64,000 nucleotides of DNA from Allobosea lathyri (lineage in GTDB: Bacteria > Pseudomonadota > Alphaproteobacteria > Rhizobiales > Beijerinckiaceae): positions 434,001 to 498,000 of the forward strand of contig NZ_FNUY01000002.1 of NCBI RefSeq assembly GCF_900108245.1, written 5' to 3'. A model generated the notes under the pieces. It saw only the letters and a program-made list of their open reading frames with translations, made no database searches and had not been told where the DNA came from. Of the stretch, positions 1 to 9,990 are shown piece by piece; position 1 is the stretch's first letter, and each line of letters starts with the position of its first letter. The position numbers and the translations under genes were made by a program.

Positions 1-1377
1 GAACAGAGCGCGCCGCTGGTCCAGCAGGCCGTGATCGATCCCGAAGGCGATTTCGTCTCGCTCGCCGACCAGTTCGGTCATGTCGTGGTCGATGCGCAAT
101 GCGGCGAGGCCGAGCTTCAGCGAGTTGCCTTGCGGGTGCGCCAGCACCGCGTCTCGGTGGTCCTCAATCTCGAAAACCTCGAAGCCGACGAGCAGCTGCG
201 CGCGGTCGCGGCCTTTCTCGGCGGATTGTTCGATGTCGATCGCAGCCTGTGGTTTCCAATGCTGATCGTCGTCGACGAAGCCCAGCTCTTCGCGCCGGTC
301 ATGGCGGGCGAGGCCTCCGACGAGGCGCGCCGGCTCTCGCTGGGCGCCATGACCAACCTGATGTGCCGTGGCCGCAAGCGCGGCCTGGCCGGCGTCATCG
401 CAACGCAGCGTCTCGCCAAACTCGCCAAGAACGTCGCGGCTGAAGCCTCGAACTTCCTGATGGGCCGCACCTTCCTCGACATCGACATGGCGCGCGCCGC
501 CGACCTGCTCGGCATGGACCGCAAGCAGGCGGAGATGTTCCGCGATCTCGAACGCGGCCAGTTCGTCGCGCTAGGACCGGCCCTGTCGAAACGCCCGATG
601 CCCTTGCGGATCGGCCCGGCGACCTCGGCCGATCGCGGCAGCGCTCCGGGCCTGATGCCCATGCCCGAGCAGGTGCCCGAAGAGGCCGGCAAGCTGATCT
701 TCACCGCCGGCGCCGACGAGCCGCCGCCGCTGCTGAGCCGTCCGATCCGCCCCGCACCGCGTCCGCGGCCGCCCGCCAACGACGTGATGCGCCAGATCGA
801 AAGCTATCGCCCGGCAGCCTCGCCCGAGCCCGAGCCGGAAATTCCGATGGAGCCGGCCGAGCGTGAGGCGATCATGACCGAGATCCTGCGCGAGCTGATG
901 GCGGACCCCGAGGCGCGCTCGCGGCAGGTCGCGGTGCTCTATCAGGATTTTACCGTGCGCTGCCGCATGCGCCGGCTCGGACGCACCAATCCCAGCCTCG
1001 ACGAGTTCCGCCGGCGGGTCGCCGTGGCGCGGGCGGGTGCGAGCGAGGAGCTCTCCGGCACCGACACATGGCAGGCCGCAATCGAGGCGTCATCAACCCT
1101 GCCCGACGATCTTCAGGGCCTGTTCCTGTACATCGCGCGGGCAGCGATCGAGCGGGCGCCCTGCCCGAGCGATGCGGAGCTGGCGAGCGTCTACGGCAGC
1201 CATTCGCCAGGCCGGGCACGCCGCCTGATCGGCTATATCGAGGAGCGCGGACTGCTCGTCTGCCATGTCGATTTCCGGGGCCAGCGGACGCTCGCCTTGC
1301 CGACGCTCGGCCTCGAGACCGCGCCCGGGCTGGCGCAGATCCGCACCGCGGGCCTGCCGCGAGGCGCGCGCGGCTAG
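1..1377 (+). CDS. HerA-like ATP-binding protein (5' truncated by window edge)
   Basis: The frame is open from base 1, so the N terminus, including the Walker A loop, lies outside the window. The visible part begins near a DPEGDF motif typical of DUF87/HerA-type ATPases. It has a Walker B-like stretch (LIVVDEAQLF, about residues 87-96 of the visible part) and an ATQR sensor motif. A proline-rich linker around residues 235-270 leads to a C-terminal part that may hold a winged helix; that last point is inference. Such proteins are hexameric DNA-translocating ATPases of uncertain role in Rhizobiales. A perfect hairpin follows the stop. Family call is firm, function is not. Confidence 0.8.
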   Translation, partial: EQSAPLVQQAVIDPEGDFVSLADQFGHVVVDAQCGEAELQRVALRVRQHRVSVVLNLENLEADEQLRAVAAFLGGLFDVDRSLWFPMLIVVDEAQLFAPVMAGEASDEARRLSLGAMTNLMCRGRKRGLAGVIATQRLAKLAKNVAAEASNFLMGRTFLDIDMARAADLLGMDRKQAEMFRDLERGQFVALGPALSKRPMPLRIGPATSADRGSAPGLMPMPEQVPEEAGKLIFTAGADEPPPLLSRPIRPAPRPRPPANDVMRQIESYRPAASPEPEPEIPMEPAEREAIMTEILRELMADPEARSRQVAVLYQDFTVRCRMRRLGRTNPSLDEFRRRVAVARAGASEELSGTDTWQAAIEASSTLPDDLQGLFLYIARAAIERAPCPSDAELASVYGSHSPGRARRLIGYIEERGLLVCHVDFRGQRTLALPTLGLETAPGLAQIRTAGLPRGARG

Positions 1378-1382
1378 GCGCT

Positions 1383-1402
1383 CCGGCATCGGGCGATGCC
1401 GG
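1383..1402 (+). terminator. Stem-loop after the HerA-like gene
   Basis: CCGGCATC and GATGCCGG form a perfect 8-bp stem around a GGGC loop, six bases after the stop codon. No T-run follows, so it may be a weak terminator or an mRNA 3' end stabiliser. Confidence 0.45.
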
Positions 1403-1497
1403 GCTTGTGAATTCAACTCACGGATGATGTTCCCGGTCTCGGTCTAATCTCTTGCATGGGCCTGCTCCATCTTGGCCGCACGACAGGAGAAGAGACC

Positions 1498-2532
1498 ATG
1501 GATTACAGGCGTTTGGGCGCATCCGGCCTCAAGGTGCCGGTACTGAGCTTTGGAGCCGGCACTTTTGGCGGCCAGGGCCCTCTGTTTGGTGCCTGGGGCA
1601 CGACCGACGCCAAGGAAGCGCGTCGCCTCGTCGATATCTGCCTCGAAGCGGGGCTGAACCTCTTCGATACCGCCGATGTCTATTCCAACGGCGCCTCGGA
1701 GGAGGTGCTGGGCGAGGCGATCAAGGGCCGGCGCGACAAGCTGCTGATCTCGACCAAGACGTCCCTGCCGATGGGCGATGGCCCCAATGATGCCGGCTCC
1801 TCGCGCAGCCGGCTGATCAAGGCCTGCGAGGACGCGCTGCGGCGGCTCGGCACCGATTATATCGACCTGCTCCAGCTGCACGCCTTCGACGCGGGAACGC
1901 CGATCGAGGAGGTGCTGGCAACGCTCGACATGCTCGTTAGGGCCGGAAAGCTGCGCTATGTCGGGGTCTCCAATTTCTCCGGCTGGCAGTTGATGAAATC
2001 GCTGGCGACAGCCGAGCGGCACGACCATCCGCGCTACGTCGCCCATCAGGTCTACTATTCGCTGCTCGGCCGCGATTACGAATGGGAGCTGATGCCGCTG
2101 GGAATCGATCAGGGCGTCGGCGCGCTGGTCTGGAGTCCGCTCGGCTGGGGCCGACTCACCGGCAAGATCAGGCGCGGCCAGCCCGCTCCCGCCTCGAGCC
2201 GGCTGCATGCGACGGCGGAGTTCGGCCCGCCTGTCGAGGACGAGCATCTCTACGGGATCGTCGAGGCGCTCGACATTGTCGCGGAGGAGACAGGTAAGAC
2301 CGTGCCCCAGATCGCGATCAACTGGCTGCTGCAGCGCCCGACGGTCTCGTCCGTCATCATCGGCGCACGCAACGAGGCACAGCTGCGCGACAATCTCGGC
2401 GCAGTCGGCTGGAGCCTCACGCCCGAGCAGATCGCGCGATTGGATGCGGCCAGCCAGCGCACAGCCCCCTATCCGTATTTCCCCTATCACCGGCAGGAGG
2501 GTTTTGCGCGGCTCAACCCGCCTGTCGTCTGA
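1498..2532 (+). CDS. Aldo/keto reductase
   Basis: 344-residue NAD(P)H-dependent oxidoreductase of the aldo/keto reductase superfamily (TIM barrel). The expected catalytic tetrad is visible: Asp57 in FDTAD, Tyr62, Lys87 in STK and His128 in QLHAF. The cofactor-binding C terminus (IIGARN) is present. The ATG at 1498 is chosen because AGGAGAAG lies just upstream; an in-frame ATG at 1456 would add 14 non-conserved residues. Substrate cannot be told from sequence. It stands alone between the ATPase and trpG, on the same strand. Confidence 0.9.
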   Translation: MDYRRLGASGLKVPVLSFGAGTFGGQGPLFGAWGTTDAKEARRLVDICLEAGLNLFDTADVYSNGASEEVLGEAIKGRRDKLLISTKTSLPMGDGPNDAGSSRSRLIKACEDALRRLGTDYIDLLQLHAFDAGTPIEEVLATLDMLVRAGKLRYVGVSNFSGWQLMKSLATAERHDHPRYVAHQVYYSLLGRDYEWELMPLGIDQGVGALVWSPLGWGRLTGKIRRGQPAPASSRLHATAEFGPPVEDEHLYGIVEALDIVAEETGKTVPQIAINWLLQRPTVSSVIIGARNEAQLRDNLGAVGWSLTPEQIARLDAASQRTAPYPYFPYHRQEGFARLNPPVV

Positions 2533-2610
2533 CGCGTCGGTCCCCGCGCCGAACTTGACCACCCTGCCCCGGAACGTGCATGACCGGAGCCCAAATTAAC
2601 GGTCCGGCTC

Positions 2611-3228
2611 ATGCGCATCCTGCTGATCGACAATTACGACAGCTTCACCTGGAACCTCGTTCACCTGATCGGGGGGCTCGGCGCCAGCGTCGACGTCCGC
2701 CGCAACGACGCCCTGACGGTCGCCGACGCCCTCGGTGACGAGCATGACGCGATCGTGCTGTCGCCCGGCCCCTGCACACCCAACGAGGCCGGCATCTGCC
2801 TCGACCTGGTTCGCGAGGGCGCCGGCGTCAAGCCGATCTTCGGCGTCTGCCTTGGCCTGCAAGCCATCGGCCAGGCCTTTGGCGGCGAGGTCGTGCGCGC
2901 GCCGCTGCCGATGCATGGCAAGGTCTCGACCATCCAGCACAAGGCGCGCGGCCTGTTTCGCGGCATCAACGGGCCGCTCCAGGCGACGCGCTATCATTCT
3001 CTCGTGGTCGACCGGGACAGCTGTCCCGCCACCTTCGATATCGAGGCTGCAACCGACGACGGGCTGATCATGGCGCTGTCGCATCGCGACCTGCCCGTGC
3101 ATGGCGTCCAATTCCATCCCGAGAGCATCGCCTCGGAACATGGCGCAACCATCCTGCGGAATTTTCTCGATCTCGCCGAGCGATGGTCGCGCGAACGCGA
3201 GACTGCCGCATTGCCCCATTCAGCCTGA
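2611..3228 (+). CDS. trpG: Anthranilate synthase component II (glutamine amidotransferase)
   Basis: 205-residue class I glutamine amidotransferase that supplies ammonia to anthranilate synthase (tryptophan pathway), and possibly also to aminodeoxychorismate synthase. The N terminus [10 protein letters not shown] is the TrpG/PabA signature. The triad is Cys80 (GVCLG), His169 and Glu171 (HPES). It is followed by trpD and trpC, but trpE is not nearby, a common split in Rhizobiales. Stop to trpD start is 29 bases. Confidence 0.95.
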   Translation: MRILLIDNYDSFTWNLVHLIGGLGASVDVRRNDALTVADALGDEHDAIVLSPGPCTPNEAGICLDLVREGAGVKPIFGVCLGLQAIGQAFGGEVVRAPLPMHGKVSTIQHKARGLFRGINGPLQATRYHSLVVDRDSCPATFDIEAATDDGLIMALSHRDLPVHGVQFHPESIASEHGATILRNFLDLAERWSRERETAALPHSA

Positions 3229-3257
3229 TCCCAAGAAGCCTGCTTCACAGAGTTCCC

Positions 3258-4271
3258 ATGGACGATTTCAAGCCCTTCATCGCCAAGGTCGCGACCGGCG
3301 CCACGCTGTCGCGGGACGAGGCGCGCGATGCCTTCGACACTATCCTCTCCGGCGAGGTGACCAACGCGCAGGCTGCGGCCTTCCTGATGGCGCTGCGCGT
3401 ACGTGGCGAGACCACCGAGGAGATCGCCGGCGCCGTCGGCGCCATGCGCGGCAAGATGCTGCCGGTCAAGGCACCTACCGACGCGATCGATATCGTCGGA
3501 ACCGGCGGCGATGCGTCGGGCTCCTATAATGTCTCGACGCTGGCCGCGATCATCACCGCGGCCTGCGGCGTGCCCGTCGCCAAGCATGGCAACCGCGCGG
3601 CATCCTCGCGTTCCGGGGCTGCCGACGTTCTGACCGCGCTTGGGGTCAAGGTCGGGCTCGATCCCGCCGGGACCGAGCGCTGTATCGCCAAGGCCGGCGT
3701 CGGCTTCATGTTCGCGCCGACCCATCACGCCTCGATGCGCCATGTCGCGCCGGTGCGCACCGAGCTCGGCACGCGCACGATCTTCAATCTGCTGGGGCCG
3801 CTTTCCAACCCGGCCGGCGTCAAGAAGCAGCTCATCGGTGCATTCTCCGAGACATGGCTGGACCCGATGGTACGCGTGCTGGCCTCGCTGGGCTCGACAC
3901 GGATCTGGGCCGTGCACGGCTCCGACGGGCTGGACGAGATCACCACGACCGGACCGACGCGCGTCGTCTCGCTCGAAGGCGGAAAGGTCGAGAGCTTCTC
4001 GATCAGCCCCGACGATGTCGGGCTCGGCCGGGCAAAGCCGGAGGATCTGCGCGGGGGAGCCCCCGAGCAGAACGCGGCCGCGCTACGCGCCGTTCTCGAT
4101 GGCGAGAAGACTGCATTCCGCGATATCGCAGCCTTCAATGCGGCGGCCGCCCTCGTCGTGGCCGGTCAGGCCGGCGATCTGCGTGACGGCATGGTCCGCG
4201 CGACCGATGCGATCGATTCCGGCAAGGCCAAGGCGACGCTCGCGGCGCTGATCGCAAGCTCGAACGCGTGA
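3258..4271 (+). CDS. trpD: Anthranilate phosphoribosyltransferase
   Basis: 337 residues. Transfers phosphoribosyl from PRPP to anthranilate, the second step of the tryptophan branch. Motifs seen: [14 protein letters not shown] (PRPP/metal loop), [12 protein letters not shown], and the anthranilate-binding [11 protein letters not shown] region with [13 protein letters not shown]. The ATG at 3258 gives the normal N terminus (MDDFKPFI); the longer open frame from 3183 overlaps trpG and is not conserved. trpC starts 7 bases after the stop, so they are surely co-translated. Confidence 0.96.
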   Translation: MDDFKPFIAKVATGATLSRDEARDAFDTILSGEVTNAQAAAFLMALRVRGETTEEIAGAVGAMRGKMLPVKAPTDAIDIVGTGGDASGSYNVSTLAAIITAACGVPVAKHGNRAASSRSGAADVLTALGVKVGLDPAGTERCIAKAGVGFMFAPTHHASMRHVAPVRTELGTRTIFNLLGPLSNPAGVKKQLIGAFSETWLDPMVRVLASLGSTRIWAVHGSDGLDEITTTGPTRVVSLEGGKVESFSISPDDVGLGRAKPEDLRGGAPEQNAAALRAVLDGEKTAFRDIAAFNAAAALVVAGQAGDLRDGMVRATDAIDSGKAKATLAALIASSNA

Positions 4272-4278
4272 GGCGGCG

Positions 4279-5091
4279 ATGACCGACATCCTTGCGAAGA
4301 TCGAAGCCTACAAGCGCCAGGAGATCGCCGCCGCCAAGGCCGCTGTCCCCGAAGGCGACATGAAGGCGCGCGCCCTCATGGCCGGCCCTACCCGCGGCTT
4401 CGCCGATGCTCTCGCGGCCAAGCTCGCGACCGGCAGCCCCGGCCTGATCGCCGAGATCAAGAAGGCGAGCCCGTCCAAGGGGCTGATCCGGGCCGATTTC
4501 GACCCGCCATCCCTGGCCCGCGCCTATGCAAGCGGCGGCGCGGCCTGCCTCTCCGTCCTGACCGATGGTCCCTCCTTCCAGGGACGGCCGGAGTTCCTGC
4601 CCGATGCGCGCGAGGCCAGCGGCCTGCCGGCGCTCCGCAAGGATTTCCTCTACGAGCCCTATCAGGTGTTCGAGGCCCGCGCCTGGGGGGCGGATTGCAT
4701 CCTGATCATCATGGCCGGCGTCGACGACGCAACCGCACATGCGCTAAACGCGACGGCGCGGGAACTAGGCATGGATGTCCTGGTCGAGGTCCATAACGAG
4801 GCTGAACTCGATCGCGCTTTGGCGCTCGACAGCCGGCTGCTCGGCATCAACAACCGCGACCTGCGCAGCTTCGAGGTCGATCTCGCCGTGACCGAGCGGC
4901 TGGTGTCGCGCGTCCCGCCCGATCGCATCGTCATCAGCGAGAGCGGCATCTTTGACCATGCCGATGTCGCGCGGCTCAATCGCGTCGGCGTCAATGCCTT
5001 CCTGGTCGGGGAAAGCCTGATGCGGCAGGCCGATGTCGCGGCCGCGACGCAGATGCTGCTCACCGGCACCGCCCGCGAGCCGGTGGCGTGA
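4279..5091 (+). CDS. trpC: Indole-3-glycerol phosphate synthase
   Basis: 270-residue TIM-barrel enzyme that closes the ring of CdRP to indole-3-glycerol phosphate. Catalytic lysines are in [10 protein letters not shown] and [15 protein letters not shown] and ISESGI complete the active site. It is monofunctional (no fused TrpF). Its TGA overlaps the GTG of moaC (GTGA), so the tryptophan genes are translationally joined to the molybdopterin genes. Confidence 0.96.
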   Translation: MTDILAKIEAYKRQEIAAAKAAVPEGDMKARALMAGPTRGFADALAAKLATGSPGLIAEIKKASPSKGLIRADFDPPSLARAYASGGAACLSVLTDGPSFQGRPEFLPDAREASGLPALRKDFLYEPYQVFEARAWGADCILIIMAGVDDATAHALNATARELGMDVLVEVHNEAELDRALALDSRLLGINNRDLRSFEVDLAVTERLVSRVPPDRIVISESGIFDHADVARLNRVGVNAFLVGESLMRQADVAAATQMLLTGTAREPVA

Positions 5092-5579
5092 GCCGGCTCA
5101 GCCATCTCGATGCGCAAGGCCAGGCGCATATGGTCGATGTCAGCGACAAGGCCGAGACCTCGCGGGTCGCCATCGCCGAAGGCTGCGTCGTGATGCAGGC
5201 CGAGACGCTGGCGATCGTGCGCAGCGGCGACGCCAAGAAAGGCGACGTGCTGGGAACAGCGCGCCTCGCCGGCATCATGGCCGCCAAGCGGACACATGAG
5301 CTGATCCCGCTCTGCCATCCCCTGCTGATCAGCAAGATCGCGGTCGACCTCACCCTCGACGAGGCGCTGCCGGGGGTGCGCGTTCGCGCCGAGGTGAAGA
5401 TGAAGGGACAGACCGGCGTCGAGATGGAGGCTCTGACCGCCGTCAGCGTCGCCTGCCTGACCGTCTACGACATGGTCAAGGCGGTCGATCGCGCGATGCG
5501 GATCGAGGGTATACGGCTCCTGCACAAATCCGGCGGCAAGTCCGGCGCGTTCGAGGCGGAAGCACCCGCATGGCCCTGA
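5088..5579 (+). CDS. moaC: Cyclic pyranopterin monophosphate synthase
   Basis: 163 residues. With MoaA it converts GTP to cyclic pyranopterin monophosphate, the first step of molybdenum cofactor synthesis. Motifs: [10 protein letters not shown], and [18 protein letters not shown] with the catalytic Lys. It starts with GTG at 5088 inside the trpC stop (4-base overlap) and its last 10 bases overlap moeA. The N-terminal region [19 protein letters not shown] is standard for the family. Confidence 0.95.
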   Translation: MSRLSHLDAQGQAHMVDVSDKAETSRVAIAEGCVVMQAETLAIVRSGDAKKGDVLGTARLAGIMAAKRTHELIPLCHPLLISKIAVDLTLDEALPGVRVRAEVKMKGQTGVEMEALTAVSVACLTVYDMVKAVDRAMRIEGIRLLHKSGGKSGAFEAEAPAWP

Positions 5580-6781
5580 CGCCGGTTCCGGTTGCGCTCA
5601 GAGCCCTGCTCGGCAGCGTTCCGGCGCCGACTGCCCCAGAGACCTTGCCGCTTGCCCAATGCGCCGGACGAGTGCTCGCAGAAGATGTCATGGCGCTGCG
5701 GACGCAGCCGCCTTTCGCCAATTCGGCCATGGATGGCTATGCCGTCCGCGCCGATGATTTGTTGCCGGCAAATGAATTGCTAGTGATTGGCGAATCGGCC
5801 GCCGGCCGCGCCTTTGCCGGCCGGCTGGAGCCAGGTCAGGCCGTACGGATCTTTACCGGCGCGCCAATGCCCGACGGCGCCGACACCATCCTGATCCAGG
5901 AGAACGCCGACGGGGTCGGCAGCACGACGATCCGTGTCCGGGAGAGCGCTCCCAAGGGCAAATTCGTCCGCCCGGCCGGGCTCGACTTTCGCAAGGGCGA
6001 CGTCTTGCTTGGCGCCGGGCGCAGGCTCGACAGCGCCGCACTCGGCCTCGCGGCTGCGATGGGCCATCCGACACTCCACGTGCGGCGCAAGCCGCTCGTC
6101 GCCATCCTTGCGACCGGCGACGAACTCGTGCTGCCCGGCGAACCTGTCGGCCCCGACCAGATCGTCGCCTCCAACAGCTTTTCGCTGGCCGCGCTGGTCG
6201 AACAGGCCGGTGCGACGGCGCTCGATCTGGGTATCGCGCGCGACAATTATCCTGATCTGGCGACGAAGATAGAGCGGGCCCGCACTGCAGGCGCCGATGT
6301 CCTGATCACGCTCGGCGGCGCTTCTGTCGGCGAGCACGACCTTGTCCAGGAGGCTTTGAAGCGCCAGGGCATGGAACTCGGCTTCTGGAAGATCGCGATG
6401 CGCCCGGGCAAACCGATGATGACAGGCCTGCTCGGCCCGATGGTCGTCGTGGGTCTGCCCGGCAATCCGGTGTCCTCGATCGTCTGCGGCCATCTCTTCG
6501 TGCTGCCGCTGATCGAGGCTCTGCAGGGAATGCCCTCGGCTGATCGCGACCGCAGCGAGCCGGCGATCCTGGGGTGTGATATGCCGGCTAATGATGAGCG
6601 CGAGGATTATCTGCGCGCCGAACTCGTTCTGACCGAAGCAGGATGGCAGGTAACACCCTTCGAGAAGCAGGATTCGTCGATGCTGGGAACGCTAGCCCGC
6701 GCCGACGCCCTGGCTATAAGGCCGGCCTTCGCCGAGCCGGCTAAAAAACACGCGCCGTGCCGGATCATCAGGCTGCGATAG
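5570..6781 (+). CDS. moeA: Molybdopterin molybdotransferase
   Basis: 403 residues, the full length of single-domain-set MoeA. Inserts molybdate into adenylated molybdopterin. Visible features: NSAMDGYAV near the N terminus, the [13 protein letters not shown] motif, MRPGKPMM and GLPGNPVSS of the MoeA/MogA-like domain, and the C-terminal beta barrel. The ATG overlaps the 3' end of moaC by 10 bases. An SOS box for lexA lies 12 bases after the stop. Confidence 0.95.
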   Translation: MALTPVPVALRALLGSVPAPTAPETLPLAQCAGRVLAEDVMALRTQPPFANSAMDGYAVRADDLLPANELLVIGESAAGRAFAGRLEPGQAVRIFTGAPMPDGADTILIQENADGVGSTTIRVRESAPKGKFVRPAGLDFRKGDVLLGAGRRLDSAALGLAAAMGHPTLHVRRKPLVAILATGDELVLPGEPVGPDQIVASNSFSLAALVEQAGATALDLGIARDNYPDLATKIERARTAGADVLITLGGASVGEHDLVQEALKRQGMELGFWKIAMRPGKPMMTGLLGPMVVVGLPGNPVSSIVCGHLFVLPLIEALQGMPSADRDRSEPAILGCDMPANDEREDYLRAELVLTEAGWQVTPFEKQDSSMLGTLARADALAIRPAFAEPAKKHAPCRIIRLR

Positions 6782-6792
6782 AGCCGCTTGCG

Positions 6793-6823
6793 GAACACAA
6801 CACGAACAGGTATGGTGTTCGTG
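6793..6823 (+). promoter_or_regulatory. SOS box(es) of lexA
   Basis: GAAC-N7-GAAC at 6793-6807 matches the alphaproteobacterial LexA operator (reverse complement GTTC-N7-GTTC). Its second half is also the left arm of a perfect 8-bp inverted repeat, CACGAACA-N7-TGTTCGTG, at 6801-6823. The pair lies 42-72 bases before the lexA ATG, as expected for autoregulation. The direct-repeat site is the known type; a role for the palindrome is inference. Confidence 0.8.
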
Positions 6824-6864
6824 ATTTGTTTCGAATCTGCGCCGTTGGGCGCCCGGCGGGGACC

Positions 6865-7569
6865 ATGCTGACACGCAAACAGTTCGAACTGCTTCGCTTC
6901 ATTCAGGAACGTCTGCGTGAAAGCGGCGTGCCCCCCTCCTTCGACGAGATGAAGGATGCGCTCGATCTGCGTTCCAAATCGGGCATCCATCGGCTGATCA
7001 TCGCGCTGGAAGAGCGCGGCTTCATTCGCCGCCTGCCCAACCGCGCCCGCGCGCTGGAGGTCATCAAGCTGCCCGACGGCGTCGGTGGCCCGCAGGCCGC
7101 GCGCAGCCGCTTCAACCCGTTGATCGTTCAGGGCGGTCTCGGCAAGGTCAAGCCTGTCGGCAATCCCGCCGAGGAAGAGACCCGCGCCACGATCGCCATT
7201 CCGGTGATGGGCCGAATCGCGGCAGGCACGCCGATCTCGGCCATCCAGAGCCGCAGCCACAACGTCGCGATGCCGGCCGACATGCTCGGTGCCGGCGAGC
7301 ATTTCGCCCTGGAGGTGCGCGGCGATTCGATGGTCGAAGCCGGTATTCTCGACGGCGACACGGTCGTGATCCGCAAGCAGGATACAGCCAATACCGGCGA
7401 TATCATCGTGGCCCTGATCGACGATGAGGAGGCGACACTGAAGCGGCTGCGCAAGCGCGGCTCCTCGATCGCCCTCGAAGCGGCCAATCCGGCCTATGAG
7501 ACCCGCGTGCTCGGCCCCGACCGCGTCAAGATCCAGGGACGTCTCGTCAATCTCCTGCGGCGTTATTGA
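6865..7569 (+). CDS. lexA: SOS repressor LexA
   Basis: 234 residues. DNA-binding repressor that undergoes RecA-stimulated self-cleavage after DNA damage. The N-terminal winged helix (residues 1-65) starts [10 protein letters not shown] and contains [10 protein letters not shown] linker leads to the S24 peptidase domain: cleavage site Ala120-Gly121, Ser155 (GDSM) and Lys193 as the catalytic dyad. The ATG at 6865 fits the family; the open frame from 6757 overlaps moeA and the operator. The 3' end overlaps the convergent comEC end by 7 bases. Confidence 0.96.
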   Translation: MLTRKQFELLRFIQERLRESGVPPSFDEMKDALDLRSKSGIHRLIIALEERGFIRRLPNRARALEVIKLPDGVGGPQAARSRFNPLIVQGGLGKVKPVGNPAEEETRATIAIPVMGRIAAGTPISAIQSRSHNVAMPADMLGAGEHFALEVRGDSMVEAGILDGDTVVIRKQDTANTGDIIVALIDDEEATLKRLRKRGSSIALEAANPAYETRVLGPDRVKIQGRLVNLLRRY

Positions 7570-9836
7570 AGCGATTCGACGGCAGCGTCGGTAGCGTCAT
7601 CGGGCAAGGACTGTGGTGCGGGCCTTGGGGGCAATGGAGCGACCTCCGGCCGACGCCGGTTCCAGGGCCGTTCCGTTGCGGACAGGTCGGCGGATTGGCT
7701 GCGCCAACCACCTCGCTGGCCGAACAATGAGGTTGCACCGTCGCGGATCAGCGCCGTGCGTTCGATGAGCCTCGCATTGCACCCGGCCGTCCAGGGGATC
7801 GGCGTGATCACGATGTCTGCTCGCCGGCAATCCTCGATGATCGCCAGCCTGTCGCGGGCATAGGCAACGCTGCGGCCGTCCTTGGTGCGGATGACACAGC
7901 CAAGCTGATCGCAGATCACGCCCTGCCGTAAGGTCGCATCATCAGGAGAGCGGCCGTCGCCATCGGCGATCAGCCATTGTTGCAGGACGAAACGGCTCGG
8001 CCGCCCCGCCACGAGCAACCGCTCGTCAGCGCCGCGCACCGCGATGCCGGAGCCATCGCGCTCGATCAGGATATCGGGCCGCTCGGGCTTGGCTGCCACG
8101 GCGACGCCGGTCGCAAGTGGCAGGATCGCGAGCCAGCGCAGCTTGGTCGTCCAGAGCGTGATCCAGAGCAGCGACGCCGCGAAGCAGCCCAGCGCGGCCG
8201 GCCCGAAGGCGACGACCACCAGCGTGGAATGGTCGATGGTCGCGACCCAGTGCGCAAGGCGCAGCACCATGTCGGACGCAAAGCCCATCAGCCACCATGC
8301 CGGCCAGTCGAGCCCGAATGGATAGGCCAACACGCCAAAGACGGCCGCGGGCATCACGAAGAGCGAGACGAAGGGCAAAGCCAGCGCATTGCCGAGCAGC
8401 CCGAACAGGTTGAAGGTCTGGAAATGATAGGCGCCAAAGGGCGCCGTCGCCGCCGTCGCCAGCAAGGTGGTGATGACGATGCCGCTCGCTGCGATCCAGA
8501 TCGGCCGGATCGGCCAGGGCAGCGGCGTCGGTGGTGCTGGCCGGTCTCGGTTCTCCCAGCGCTCGGCGAAGGCGATCAGCGCGGCCACCGCCCCAAACGA
8601 CATCTGGAAGCTCGGGCCAAGCAGCGCGTCAGGCTCGCGCAGCAGCACGATCATGGCTGCAAGCGCGAGGTTGCGCATACTCAATGCGCTGCGGTCGACG
8701 AGGATCGCGCCCAGCATCATCAGCGTCATGATGAGCGAGCGGACGGTCGCGACATCGCTGCCCGAGAAGATGCAATAGCCGGTGGCGCCGGCCATGGCGG
8801 CCAGGGCTGCGAGTTTCTTGATCGGCCAATGCGAAGCGAGTGTCAGCGAAAGCGCCAGTAAGGCGCGCACGATCCAGAAAATCGTCCCCGCGGCCAGCAC
8901 CATGTGAAGTCCGGAGATCGAGACGATGTGGTAGATGCCCGCCGCGCGCAGGTCGGTGTTGGTGGTTTCCGTGATCAGGCCGCGCTTGCCGGTTACGAGC
9001 GCAGCGGCCATCGCGCCGGCCTGCCCGCCTCCGATGCTGGCGATGCGCTGGGTCAAGGCGTTGCGGGCGCGGTCGATCATCACTGCAATCGCCAGCGTGA
9101 ATGGCGGCGGATGCGGCGGCGGCGTCAGGGAAATCTTGCCGGGGATATTGCCGACCGCGCCGATGCCGCGAAAGAACGCGTCGCGACCAAAGTCATAACC
9201 GCCCGGCCGCGCCGGCCCGGGCGGCGGCAACAGGCGCGCGACGGCCGAGATGTGGTCTCCTGGCGAGATCGACCCGGCGCGGATGTTGACGCGGACGCGC
9301 CTGGGCTGCCGTTCGGCCTCAACGCCTGCGATACCGGTCACCAGCACTACGAGGCGTGCACCCGCATCCCGTGCCTCGACCGACTCGACGAAGCCGCTGA
9401 GCTGGCCGACGCGCGGCCGCTCGAGCATGGGCGCGGCGATCGTCGTAGTGCGCCAGCTCGCCGCCGCGAATCCCGCGAAGACGGCTGCGATGCCGAGGCA
9501 GATGGCCGGCGCGAGGCGGCGATTTCGCAGCAGCAGCGCGAAGCCGCCTGCCAGCGTCAGTCCCGTCAGCGGCGCCCACAGCGCAGGCTCGCGATCAGCG
9601 GTGAAGTAGAGCAGGATGCCGACGCCCATGAGCACGGGCAGCCAGAGGAACAAGCGCCGGCGCTCGGCTTCCAGCGCCATCGCACGCAGCAGGCGCCTGC
9701 GCCCCTCCGCCAGCAGGAGGCCCAGCCGCACGCCATGCAGATCGGCGCCATGCAGATCGACGCCAAGCAGGCGTGACGGCAGGACGCCGGCCCGCGAGCC
9801 GCGCGATTTCCACAAGCCTGGCGGCGCTGATTGCAC
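7563..9836 (-). CDS. comEC: ComEC/Rec2-family DNA uptake channel protein
   Basis: 757-residue polytopic inner-membrane protein, the presumed channel for single-stranded DNA in natural transformation. N-terminal membrane segments (about residues 60-135) carry the DUF4131 region, then comes a soluble OB-like part, then the Competence domain (about residues 255-560). In it [22 protein letters not shown] and GSDVATVRS are seen. The last 150 residues look like a shrunken metallo-beta-lactamase domain without the HxHxDH motif. GTG start at 9836 is favoured by GGGGGAG seven bases upstream. It is divergent from gltX. Confidence 0.88.
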   Translation of the reverse strand: MQSAPPGLWKSRGSRAGVLPSRLLGVDLHGADLHGVRLGLLLAEGRRRLLRAMALEAERRRLFLWLPVLMGVGILLYFTADREPALWAPLTGLTLAGGFALLLRNRRLAPAICLGIAAVFAGFAAASWRTTTIAAPMLERPRVGQLSGFVESVEARDAGARLVVLVTGIAGVEAERQPRRVRVNIRAGSISPGDHISAVARLLPPPGPARPGGYDFGRDAFFRGIGAVGNIPGKISLTPPPHPPPFTLAIAVMIDRARNALTQRIASIGGGQAGAMAAALVTGKRGLITETTNTDLRAAGIYHIVSISGLHMVLAAGTIFWIVRALLALSLTLASHWPIKKLAALAAMAGATGYCIFSGSDVATVRSLIMTLMMLGAILVDRSALSMRNLALAAMIVLLREPDALLGPSFQMSFGAVAALIAFAERWENRDRPAPPTPLPWPIRPIWIAASGIVITTLLATAATAPFGAYHFQTFNLFGLLGNALALPFVSLFVMPAAVFGVLAYPFGLDWPAWWLMGFASDMVLRLAHWVATIDHSTLVVVAFGPAALGCFAASLLWITLWTTKLRWLAILPLATGVAVAAKPERPDILIERDGSGIAVRGADERLLVAGRPSRFVLQQWLIADGDGRSPDDATLRQGVICDQLGCVIRTKDGRSVAYARDRLAIIEDCRRADIVITPIPWTAGCNARLIERTALIRDGATSLFGQRGGWRSQSADLSATERPWNRRRPEVAPLPPRPAPQSLPDDATDAAVESLQ

Positions 9837-9990
9837 CGTCTGCTCCCCCCGTCCCCACCGTATGCGATCTTACGCTTAACGCAGGCGGCGCAGCCATGTT
9901 ACAGGGGCCGCGTCGGATGTCATGTCGTGTCCGGCTACCTTTGTGTTTTTGGGCCGGGCCTTTATGGCCGCCCGGCCGGAGCTGCCTTTC

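Noticed and set aside
9922..9990. Longer N terminus for gltX from 9922 or 9964
   Set aside because: Family alignment starts at [13 protein letters not shown]; the upstream part lacks a good ribosome site and overlaps the promoter region.
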